A stretch of 64,000 nucleotides of DNA from Haliotis asinina (taxonomy: Eukaryota; Mollusca; Gastropoda; Lepetellida; Haliotidae): assembly GCF_037392515.1 (NCBI RefSeq), contig NC_090283.1, positions 21,182,001 to 21,246,000 of the forward strand, given 5' to 3'. The notes beneath the pieces were generated by a model that did no database searches, was not told the DNA's origin, and saw only the letters and a list, made by a program, of their open reading frames with translations. Position 1 is the stretch's first letter; each line of letters opens with the position of its first letter. A program made the translations under genes and the position numbers. This document shows, in pieces, positions 1 through 11,795 of this stretch.

Positions 1-159
1 CACTTTGGTGACTATAGGCATTTGTACTGTGTTTCATTATAACCTTGTCTATCTTTTATTCAATATGTAATTGAGCTGACTCGTTTGTGTATTATTTTAC
101 TGGTTCATTGGGGACTCACAAGCCCTTTATCACATAAGTTTCTAAACTGTAACGGGATA

Positions 160-395
160 CATACTATGTGACCTGCCATGCCCCTATGAGTAGCGGATGC
201 TCCACTACAACGTCCCCACGTTGCCAGTACAACCTACCGGAATACTCAAACCTGATGCTGTCGCCATTGCTCAACCAGTGCTTGATCAAGTTCTTGAAAG
301 GAGGGAAGCTGATACATTTTCTGTCCCATCACAGCTCATCCCAACTCATCCCAAATCTGTTTGATCTGGCTCAAGACTGTGGAACTGGAAGGTCA
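160..395 (-). pseudogene. Tc1/mariner-like transposase C-terminal relic
   Basis: Read on the minus strand, one frame gives a stretch resembling the C-terminal end of Tc1-type DDE transposases: IKQIWDELG, then LPSFQELDQALVEQWRQH, then a basic Cys-containing segment and a final HRGMAGH, in the order and spacing of the family's IEHLWDELGR...LQELxxALxxEW...RGGHTRY block. At least three in-frame stops interrupt it, and no N-terminal DNA-binding or catalytic part is visible, so it is an inactive fragment. The family call is by eye. No terminal inverted repeats were found around it. Confidence 0.6.
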
Positions 396-1867
396 TTTAC
401 GTAATCGACACTGCTGCGCGTCAGAACGTTGACGCAACGTTGTCATGTTGAAAAACCAGTATCTACAAGAATGACTGAAGGAGTAGGCTCAGAGCCTAGT
501 CTAGTTGCATAAGGTTTCCCTGGACGACAATGATGGCACAAAATGCCATTACGCTGCGCCTCGGTCACGTGACGTTAATCTTCTTGTGACACACCTGTAC
601 CATGTCATCGGCAAATCGTATTGTTAAACGTGATACGTCACAGAATACACTGAAACACCTTAAACAGCCAAAATGAACAAATGATAAATAATAATAAAGT
701 AATTGCCTCCCTCACTCATAACCAGTAATATGAGTGTCACCGTTTTCTAACTTGTTGAGTACATGAGTTCCACAGAAAAAAAAAGATTTTCATAATAAGG
801 GGTTATATTTTGTTTCTTACTTGATGTCAGCTAAATTTCGGCGGTCTTTAAACAACCGAGGCTGAACCAGACAATCCACTGATCTACATCGTGAACATCA
901 ATCAAGGCACGATAACGTGTCAACCAAGTCCTCCATCCTGACCATGCGATAACGTTAGACGCCTTTTAAGCCAAGCATGATTGTTGCCTTTTAAGCCAAG
1001 CATGATTGTTGAAGACATTTTCTAACCCAAATGTTCATGGGTAGGTTAGTATAGTTAAAAGGTGGGACCGCTAGTATCAGTTATCTATTCAAAAAAGACT
1101 TATGCAATTTGTATCAGGATCTGATAAATATACATGTAGGGTCACCGTGTATGATCGAACACACTGATTTTAAAGGCACCTTAGAGCGAACAACATAAGC
1201 TTTCGCTTAACCTACCAAATAGGTTTGGGTTGCGGCAAGTGTTTCTTGCAAACAAATGGTTTTGAAATTTAAGGAACAGGTTTACTGTGCCTTGTATTTA
1301 ATTGCTGTTTATAAATATATTTATAAATACAAATATTGCTGAATCTTGATGTTCGGCGTCAGAATTATCAGAGAGAAAATGCTAATGTATCATAATTGCC
1401 ATTGAATATATATTAATATTTTAATATGTAATATATTTTCGAAACCTTACCTGGCTAACAATGTCCATATTTAATAAACAGACAGCTGCGTACAAAACGT
1501 TTATAAAGATGAACAAAAAGCTAGTTTCTAGTTGTCCTTCCAAATATATGCATGAGGTGACATCGCGTACTCACGGTCGGTAGAGTGCGTATCTCAGAGG
1601 GACTTTGATAAGTGTATTTCAGTTATATACATTAGGTGACATCGCATACTGACGCTCAGCGAGGCTTGGGACAAAACTAGTCAGCGGGTCGCCTAGTCGG
1701 AGCCAGCACGATGTATTATTGTATTAATGGATCTATGTGATATATGACTGTGTTTTAGCTTCACCCCTGGAATTCGGAACAGACCGTACCACTCTTCATC
1801 ACTCGTGACATTTCTCGCCGCCATTTTATGGACTCGGTTCCGTCTTCGCGCAATCGGGCATAGAGTG
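396..1867. other. Spacer, no gene seen
   Basis: No convincing coding sequence. It contains one exact tandem duplication of a 25-bp unit (963-1012, containing ttttaagccaagcatgattg). The rest is AT-rich unique-looking DNA. Confidence 0.6.
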
Positions 1868-2006
1868 AATGAGTGAGTGAGTTTAGTTACGTTTTAAGCC
1901 GGACTCGGCAATATTCCAGCTATATGGCGGCGGTCTGTAAATATTCGAGACTGGCAAGCATGGGCTTGCTGAAGGCTTATTCTAATCCGGACCTTCACGG
2001 GTAGGC
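1868..2006 (-). repeat. Family A SINE-like repeat, internally deleted
   Basis: Begins with a GAGT tail and contains caatattccagctatatgg and ctgtaaatattcgagac, then jumps to the head motif (ggcttattctaatccggacc, cttcacgggt). About 130 bp of the middle present in full copies is missing. Confidence 0.75.
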
Positions 2007-2397
2007 AATATAATACACCTGCCGTTTACAACCTGCTATTGTGATGGATTTAATTTTCATTGTGACCACGAAAGTGATGAAGTATTCTTCTACCAAATAA
2101 CTACAGTGCAAGCTGTATAAACCGGCACTCATCGGGACTGAATAAAATAAATCCAGTTTATACAATGCGCCGGATAGAAGAGCTGATGATAAATGTACAA
2201 GTCTCGAATGGAACTGTGATTTTATGCTGGTGTTGACAGCTTGCGGATTGGACTGATGCCGATTTTGACAGCTTCCACTGTAGTTTTGTAGGCGCATTCT
2301 GGTTGGTTGTTGTGTTCTCGGAAATGGGCGTGGTTGAATATGGAAATGGTTTTTTTGTTTAACTGATAATATTACAAGTTGATTACTCCCATAATGT

Positions 2398-2547
2398 TTG
2401 AGTGATTTCAGTTTTACGCCGCTCCTAGCAATACTCCAGCAATATCACGACAGAGGGCACCAGAAATGGGCTTCACTCTTTTCACCCATGTAGGGAATCG
2501 AACCCGGGTCTTTAGTGTGAAGGCTTTACCACTAGGCTACCCCTCCA
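2398..2547 (-). repeat. Family B tRNA-derived SINE
   Basis: On the minus strand it carries the tRNA-like head (tagcctagtggtaaagcc, then gggttcgattccc, a match to the Pol III B box) and the shared tail reading gctggagtattgct...gcggcgtaaaac. In this copy the tRNA head ends with a clear acceptor-like CCC run. Confidence 0.75.
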
Positions 2548-2663
2548 CCCTAGTCCTGCACTAGTCATGTAGAGTGGCTGGATTAACGTCATTGAAAACC
2601 TGCTAGCTTTGTTCACTTATGTAAAGTGCATAGGGTATATCAGGCTATTTGTCTAACATTGCT

Positions 2664-2756
2664 CACTCCGGGGTCTAGACTCGATTATTTACAGACCGCG
2701 GCCATATAGCTGGAATATTGCTGAGTGCGGCGTAAAGCTAAACTCACTCACTCACC
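2664..2756 (+). repeat. Family A repeat, 3' half
   Basis: 5'-truncated copy starting at gtctagactcgattatttac and running through catatagctggaatattgct to the CTCA tail. Confidence 0.8.
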
Positions 2757-3169
2757 CATTCACTCCGGGGTCTGGGTTAGATTCCCGAATGGATCTTCCG
2801 AAGATGCATCAAAACCGCCTCGCTCAATTTCCTGCTAAAATCGTACACGGATTAATTTCGTCGCTTGAATCGTTTTAAGCACATGTTCATGGCCGAGTGT
2901 ACAAGGTCCGCGAAATGCTGACGACAGTCTGCTTCACGTGATAGCAGAGCAAACTATCCTACCTAACAGATGTTACACCAAGTTCTTTGTGGTACAGCGT
3001 GATAGATTACCAATGCAAAAAAAATCTTAACTTCTTTTGAGTCGTGTATGAAGCTGGTTATAAACTGTGCCCGTGGGAACCCGAGGAACCCCAGTCCGTC
3101 CGTCCATCCACCCATCCATCCATCATTATTTATCTATTTATTTATTTATTTATTTATTTATTTCAGGCG

Positions 3170-3365
3170 ATGGCGTACTCTTCCGATATCGACCGAGGAT
3201 GGGCGTGGCTGGTAGTGGCGTCCTCTTTCATAATCCATACCTTAACTTACGGCGTGGCGTGGTCCACAGGGGTCTACAACACCATCTTCATCGACGCCTT
3301 CGGTGACAGCAAATCTGTGACTGCGTGGGCAGGGTCGTTGACGTCCGCCTCGATGTATGCAGTAG
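3170..3365 (+). CDS. MCT-like coding exon 1
   Basis: Start codon at 3170 preceded by a (TTTA)n-derived acceptor ending tttcag at 3161-3166. Encodes residues 1-65 (cytosolic N-terminus, TM1, extracellular loop, start of TM2). Donor GTACGG follows, phase 1. Confidence 0.88.
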
Positions 3366-6300
3366 GTACGGCCTCAACCACATCGGAAGCATCAGTGTTC
3401 TATCATAACAGCCTCTTGGAGTGATTTGACACTCGTCCACTAAAACATACCGTGTGCAGCGAGACGTGCCTGAGATAGATTACGTAATGACGCCATTTTT
3501 ATATCAAACATAAGTTATGCAGTAGAAAAGTTCCGAAGGTTCCAAAAGTAGAGCCATCGACCTCCAAAACTCGAATTGATTTTGCATCCGGAATCAAGAG
3601 GTCCAAGTGATGTCCCCAACTCAAGCCATGTCATGGCCGCTCAGTAACTGCTCTTTAATATTTGCACAATGGCATCAACTTACATCATTTGTATTTGTTA
3701 AAATGCATGCGCAGAATGGCCAGTTACGTCATGGCTCAGTATCAAACTCAACATCATCATAAATTAAATATTAGAGAAAGCAGTAAGTATTATTGACAGG
3801 CTGTAACACATTCCGATGAGGCCCTTGATGAAATAAAAATATTTCTTCAGTAACTTTTCCAGAATTATGCTCTGCTAACCAACATTAATTGTTATGTGAT
3901 AGTCACCCCCTTATGATCTTCTAATTACGTCTTCATCACCTTTCGTCATGGTATCGGATATTTTATGCTTTAAGTTTGCCCAACATGTTTTTAAGGGTTA
4001 ATAGGATGTACAAATGGTATTATTATTTATGTACTACGTACATAATAATTCAATAATGATTCAAATATTCAGTTCGATTTTTTCAGCCGACCTCTTGCAG
4101 ATGAGCGGGGAAACAATCTTTTGCCCTTAAGCAAAGGTGGTTTCCTAATTAAGAGTGAGACGCTCTCTCATCCGTTCTCCCTCTGTCTTCTTTGCAGGGA
4201 CAGATGGATAAGAAAACATTCATCATGGTCTCGCAGATCTTCTTCAGATGAACCAGCCAATCAGAAATAAGCTTCGGGGTATATGACCAATCAGAAAGCC
4301 TCTTACAGATATGGTTTAGAAACCAAGACTCCGTGAAAGACGAGTCTGAAGTGATAGGTGAAGTGACAGTTTTCTTCACACATAACTATGCAAAGCTGGA
4401 CAGGATGTCATGTAGCCCGGAAAGTCAGGCCTCTCGATGCGTTGTGTTTCAGGTCCTCTCGCTAGCGTTCTCACCAACAAGTTCGGGTGTCGCCCGATTG
4501 TGATGGTGGGAGGGGCTCTAAGCGCCGGGGGCCTCATGCTGAGTTTCTTTGCTCCCAACATCTTCTACCTCTACTTTTCGTTCGGGATCATGACTGGTAC
4601 GTTCAGGTCTATACAGTGTAGTGATTATTTTATTTATTATATCTTTTTATATTTATCTATTTCAATATCCACATTGCTTTGCATCACCAACAAAGAAAAT
4701 AAGCAACCCCCTTTGTCATTATTGAGCCATGTCCTTCGTGGCTCTTGTGAATTAAACCGTCTTACAGGAGTCACACAGTAGAACGTACACTAAGAGTTTT
4801 TTTGTTTTGTTTTTTTAACCTTCCTCGTTATTGCACCATAATACACACGTGGTTCGGTGGTTAAGCGCAAATTACTTCAACATAATTACCTTGTGTCTTT
4901 CATGGCTCTTGTAAGCAACCAGTGAAGATCCGGGTTAGATCTTCAGTTACCCGTAAGAGGTTACAAATGGGATCGGATGGTCAGGCTCGCTGACTTACTT
5001 GATACATGTTATCGGTTCCCAGTTGCGCAGATCAATGCTCATACTGTTGATCACTGGAGTGTCTGAACCAGACTCGATTATTTACAGACCATCACCATAT
5101 AGCTGGAATATTGCTGATGGTGGCGTAAAGGTTCCCCTACGCTTATATTCATTTCCTTGAGGATTAAGGGGTTCCCCTGCGCTTATATTCATTTCAATGA
5201 AGGTTAAGAGGTTCCTCAACGCTTGTATTCCTTTCACCGTAGGCTGAGTTTATTTTACGCTTGTATTCATTTCACTGAAGGTTAAGAGGTTCCTTTTCGC
5301 TTATATTCATTTCAGTGTGTTGATTGAGAGGTTTTTGTATGCGTGTCTTCGTTTCACCGAGGTGCATAGGTTCAGAATTGTTTTTATGTGCTTTACTTCA
5401 ATTCACCATGGCCCAGAAGCCTGTGTGTGTATGTATGTGTGTGTACGTGCGTGCGCGCTCGTGTGTTTGTGTTTGTGTTTTACAGTAACACTTAGAAGGG
5501 TAAAAGTTCTTATACGCTCGACTCCCTGCCAACACAGACACAGACACACACGACACATAGACACAGAAACACACGACAGACACTCAAGCACACACACACA
5601 CACACATAAAAAACAGAGAGAGAAAGAGAGAGAGAGAGAGGGGGGGGGGGGGGGGAGTGAGCGAGACGATCACCACCACCATACACTATCACACTACCAA
5701 TTTATACAAACACTAACACCGTACACTAACACTGACATCAACACGCACACATGACAAAAACCTCTTGACTACCAATTACAGTACATGGCCGATACATTAC
5801 CCCATGTCACCCTGGTGCTAAACATGTCAGCTTGAAAGGACAAACGCACAGGTGTTCCTAGTGTTTACTCGAAATCATTGCAAGATTTAAAAAGGAAGTA
5901 TTATTATATCTTAGGTGTGCAGTGGGGCATACTGACATTAATTCATACTCGCTCTGTCTGCGTCGTCTTCGTGATCAAAACAACAACATATTTATACTTA
6001 TAGCATTTAGTTTCTAGCACGGCAGTTTCCCCTCTAAGTAGAAATATCTTGAGTCACTTTAGTTTTACGCCGCTCTCAACAATGTTTCACCTATATGGTG
6101 GCGGTCTGTAAATAATAGGATTTGGACCAGACAATCCAGGGATCAACATTATCAGCATCGACACGATACGATGACATGTTTCATTCAAGTCAGTGAGTCT
6201 GACCCCCGGATCCCAGCATGGGCTGCGACCAGCATGGGTTAATGAAGAAATTTCATGGACACCTTGCACAGTAAACCCAAGAGTTCGTGCAACAGAGTTC

Positions 6301-6555
6301 TGTTCCATGAATACCTTGTGCAGTATACTTAATTAAGGGTTAATGTAACAAAACCATGTGTTCTGTTTCAGTCATATTGTAAAGCTTACCCAAGGGTTAA
6401 TTCAACGCAAATATGAATACTGTTCCATGGATAAATTTCACTATATACCCATGGCTTAATGCAACAAAACCAAGTGTTCTTGAACCCGGTGTACAGTTAA
6501 GTCAAAGGTCAAATCAACGAACCATAAACACCGCTTGAGCGCTAAGTAATATGTA

Positions 6556-6597
<42 letters not shown>

Positions 6598-9500
6598 GAA
6601 TTGGTACATGTGGTGTATTTGGACATTACCACGTTACCATCAACTGGGGATTAATGAATCTTCAAAACTTTTTCAAATAAACCATTCAGGCGAGCCGAGA
6701 TATAAATAAGTCAATAACAGACGTTCATCGCGCCGCGTTTCATACACAACACTTAATAATACATACAGCTCGGGTCGCCAGGGGGGCACACAGTGGTAAT
6801 GGCTGTTCGATATGGCTTTTGTGTTGGGTGTTTATGTTGTGATATCGGAAGGGGTTACCTGCTGGAAACTGCACAATGGGAGGGATACTAACCTCCTTGG
6901 CTTTTATGTAGGTGTTTATCGACATTGTTCATCGCCCATCGGTCGTTACATTTACATGATGCATGGTTTATTGACGTTATAACAATACCAGTGTTTATGT
7001 ACACAGGAACAGTGTAAGAGAACTGCCGACAGCCTGTATTTCCGAGATTTTAGGCTTGGGTGGGCATTCACGAGGAGAGGGAAGACACAGTGATGAAAAT
7101 AGTCTGCTCAGCCGTCTCTTAACAATATTATTTTCCCTTCTAGTCAGTCGTTTTCCCCTTCTAGTCAGTCGTTTTTCCCTTCTAGTCAGTCCTTTTTCCC
7201 CTTCTAGTCAGTCGTTTTCCCCTTCTAGTCGGCCCGTTCTGCAATGTTAAAGTCCTGAATGCAACAAAACCAGCTATCCCAAGGTTCAGAATTTCTTATC
7301 TCACTAGGGCTCATTTTCAAGTTAAGAATAATTGTTTTACTATCTAAATAGTACAAAGATTCGTGAAAACGAATTAGGGAACATTTGAAAGTACAAGTGT
7401 TCCTTTATTCTTTACAGGATTTCACTCAAAAAATGTGAGAAGAAAAATGGAAATTAAAGAATAACGGTACACTTGTACTCCATGTGCGCCCTTTGTTCGT
7501 TTCCATGAGTATTTTTAGAGACGAAGCGACGATGAGACAAGGTGACCGAAATTCTCCCAACGGAGAAGTTACGCGTTACTTGTTCACTCGGTGTCTCCTG
7601 CGACGAGAGTACATATTTATCTTCACAAGACATGGGCACTGTCGGGAGCACAGTGGTAATATGTGTCAGTATACGTGAAATAGTAAACCCGGTTGTATAT
7701 AGCACGCGCTGTGTTAGTGACTGTTAGTTTTTGAGCTTGAGAAAGTATTTCCACGTGTGCTACATACCACCGTGCTTGTGGCTGAAGGCCTTGTGTGTAT
7801 ATAGGTCATCATGGGGGTGAGGGGATCTGTTCGTATTAATTACCCAGGACATTGGAACATTTGTTGCTTGCCTGGTTGGCTGACTGACTGACTTATTGGA
7901 TGACTGTTTTGTTGTTTGGTTGACTTTCTGGTTTGTTAGTTAGTTAGTTTATTGTTTTGTTTGTGTGTTTATCATATCTGATTACGTTGTCCCTTCAGTT
8001 AAGTTAACTGGTTGGTTGACTGACTCATTGATCGAGCGATCGATCGATCGATCGATCGGATGATTGGTGCATTTGTGGACGGATGGTCGGTTGGATGGAT
8101 GTATGAATGGATGGTTGGGTCGCTTTAGATGGATGGATGGTCGGTCTTTTTCCTGTCTTGATAGATGGGTGGTTGGGTGGATGGTGGGTCGGTCGATTTA
8201 GATGGATGGATGGATGGATGGTCCATCGGTTGGTCGGTCGGTTTAGATTGGAGAGTTACTGGTCGGTTTAGATGGATGGTCGGTCGGTCAGTCAGTTGGC
8301 CGGTCGATTTAGACAGATGGATGGATGGATCACCAGCCTGTCAGTTTAAATGGATAGATGGAAGGTCGTCGTTTAGATTGTTGGATGGATGGTAGATTAA
8401 TTAAGATGTGATTGGATGTGTGGTCGATCGGCCTGTTTGGATGACTGGATGGTTGGATGGATGACCAGCTCACAGCTGGACGGTTGCTTGGTTACCAGCC
8501 GTTCCGATAAATACCTGAGCTAGTTCCTCCAATCGCTACTTTTTCAACTCGGTTCCCAAATAGTTCTCAACCTTGAATCTTACGTCCTCCACGCGCTATG
8601 ACGCCATGACCTAATGTACCTCGTGTCCCAAAAATTCTTTATAGGTATTTCTTGGCGTTTTCCACCAGCGTTCCAACACTAATGACGCAATATAGCGTGA
8701 GCAGCCAAACTGCGGATCAGGTTGTTTTTTTGGCATTGTGTGACAGAACAGGAAGATACACATGACAGTAGTTTTCCATTAGAAACACAAAGAATAAGAG
8801 CGTGTAATGGACGAAATAATCTAAAGGCACATGTGCAGTATACCAAAACTAACCCTAAAATATCACACTATATCATTGCTAAAAAAAAATTTTCAGGCTT
8901 CCTTCACGTCGACGTCATTATCAGTTTGGTGACATCATATTTTTTGTGACAGTGTCAGAGGTCCGTTGATATATGTACAGCTAGGTCAAGTGTCATCTCA
9001 CAGAATCTTAATTTTATGCTAAGCAGTGGGATCTTAGAGAGTGAGACGGAGAGAGAGACAGAGATAGAGAGACAGAGAGTTGAGGAGGGGGGAGAGAGGG
9101 AGGGGTGTGGCTACGTGGGAAAGATAGAGGGTTTGTTGAGAGAGAAGTAGCCAGATAAGGAAATATGGAGAGTGTCACGCCGAGACAGAGAGAGAGAGAC
9201 AGTAAGCGACAGAGAGAACAGTAAGAATAGTAATGAGACACTGGAAATGAGGGAGGGAGATGGAGAGAGAGTGGGAGGGAGAGAGAGAGAGAGAGGGAGA
9301 GAGGGGAGAGAGAGAGAAAGGGGAGGGGAGGGAGATGGTCCGATTGTAGTAAAAATGTTTTGGTATTGCATCACGTTGAAGGCTTCTGTCCCCTGTCTTC
9401 TGGCAATCGTGACGTGTGACTATTTGCATCTATATATACAAATGTATCGACTCATCTGCACCAGTGACCAAATACAGGAATACGCCTGGGTTTATGTAGA

Positions 9501-11718
9501 AAGCACAGCCTTACTTCCTGACCCCTTTCTTTGAACTGTATTCAAAGGGTCGCTCGTCGATGACAACCTGACCTAGTTCGAGGATGCTAAATCATTTCTT
9601 TAATCACATTGACCTTGACATTTTGCTTTCCACCGTGGCGGTTAAATGAGAATCAGATCATGACGGCTATTTTTGCTGAATCCGGTGTCATTATCAAAGG
9701 GACCTTATTCTGTACGATAACTCTCTCCATGATTACCTTGGGAGTCGGGACACTGACGTTAAAGACCTAAGATGTCCAAATGTATCAAATGCCTGTTAGA
9801 TGACTTAATTTCCACGCCCTAAATATCCGGAAGATGTCCTTTAAACAACCCAGTGCCTGTTATGTGTAAATTAAGGCATAGTAATAAAGCTGATCTCATT
9901 AAACGGCCTCAAATGTTTCATTGCTGACAATAAAGACCCGAAATATATCGTAGATGTCCACTGAGATATACAAATGCTTGTTACATGCCTTTTAGGCCTA
10001 AAATACCTGGTAGATATACCTTAAACAACCCCGAATCCGCCACTGTACATAAACGGGCCAACATTCTGGTGGATCTCCGTCCAAGTTTCATAATGCTTGG
10101 TGGACGATATTATAGGCCCCAAATCCCTGCAACATGATTAGAGCCCCAGAATGCCTGATAGATGCGGTTTAGGATCAAAATACCGGGTGCATATCCTTTA
10201 AACAACACCCAATGCCTGTAACATGCCTTTTAGGGCCAAAATACCTGATATATATCCTTTAAACAATCCACATGCATGTTAGATTACTGTCAAGGTCAAA
10301 TATCTGGGAGATATTCTTTAAACGATGTGAACATTATAGGGCCAAAATACCTGGAACTCTTTCTTTCACGAAGAAGCATTAACTAAGGTTAACCTGAACT
10401 CCCATTCGTTAACAGAAAGGAGACCCTGGTAGATATCCTTTAAAGACACCAATACATGTTATATGTACTGTCTATGTTCAGACAGTACTGGTAGGAAAAT
10501 CACAGGCCCAGTTTTGACAATCCATGGGTTATCTACCTTTACATCGGTCTGCTGACCAGGACACATCCCTGACCTTGGTCACCCAGCCATGAAGTCTTTC
10601 ATGTTATTGATGTCCCTGGCTATAAAGATATAAGAAATTTATTTTTCACATTGTCATGGCAACGAAGGCGGCTCCATTGTATCAACTGATTTATACTCCA
10701 TCAAACATAGACTCGCCTGACCGATCTCGGAATGGATGATTAGGAATATTTATTAACTCTTCATGCAAACGGTGCTGTTTGTGAGTGCCACGACTCTTGT
10801 GGGACCCATTAACTGGCGTGTGTATCATAAAATATTTCACGATATCTCTTTGTACTTTCCTAAATGTGTCACCTCATGTGTGACATTTTCGCTGAAACGT
10901 TCCCCTGTGTATTCCCTTATATGTATTCGCGTGTGTTCCCCTGCAGGCGTTGTATCTATTGAAGCGTCAGTAAAATATTTCCAGCCCTCTTGGCTCCTGT
11001 CACCCGTCGTAATATGCTACCTTTGTAATGTGGTTTGTCCATCTGTAGTAGTGGTTGTGTTTGGTTAGTTGGTTGGTTTGTTGTTTAATGTCGCAGTCAG
11101 CAATATTCCTGCTATATGACGGTGGTCTCTAAATAAGTGAGCCTGCATCAGACAATTCATTGACAAGCAGCACCAGCATCGATCTACGATGACATGTCTC
11201 AACCAAGTCAGTGAGCCTGATCATGACAAGCACGACCAAATCAAAGCCGGATCGTCACTGATCTTGTAGTAGTAGTGGTAGTGGTAGTGGTAGCAGTCGT
11301 GGTTGTATTAGTAGTAGTAGAGGTAGTAATAGTAGTAGTAGCTGCAGCAGTGATAGTAGTAGTACCAGCAGAAACAGCAGCAGTAGTAGTAGTAGTAGCA
11401 GTAGTAGTAGCAACATCAGCAACAACAGCAATAGTAGTAGTAGCATCCACAAGTAGCAACGGTAGTATAAGTACTATTAGTGACATTAATAGGTGTAGTG
11501 GTAGTAGCAGCAACAGCGGTAGTAGTAGTAGTAGTAGCAGCAGCAGCAATAGTAGTAGTAGTAGTAGCAGCAGCAGCAGTAGTAGTAGTAGCAGCAGCAG
11601 CAGCAATATAGTAGTAGTAGCATCCACCAGTAGCAACGTAGCAACGGTAGTATAAGTACCATTAGTGACAGTAGTAGTAGTAGTAGTAGTGGTGGTGGTG
11701 GTGGTGGTGGTGGTAGTG

Positions 11719-11795
<77 letters not shown>

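Noticed and set aside
5317-5754. 145-codon plus-strand frame
   Set aside because: Made of GT, CA and GA simple repeats.
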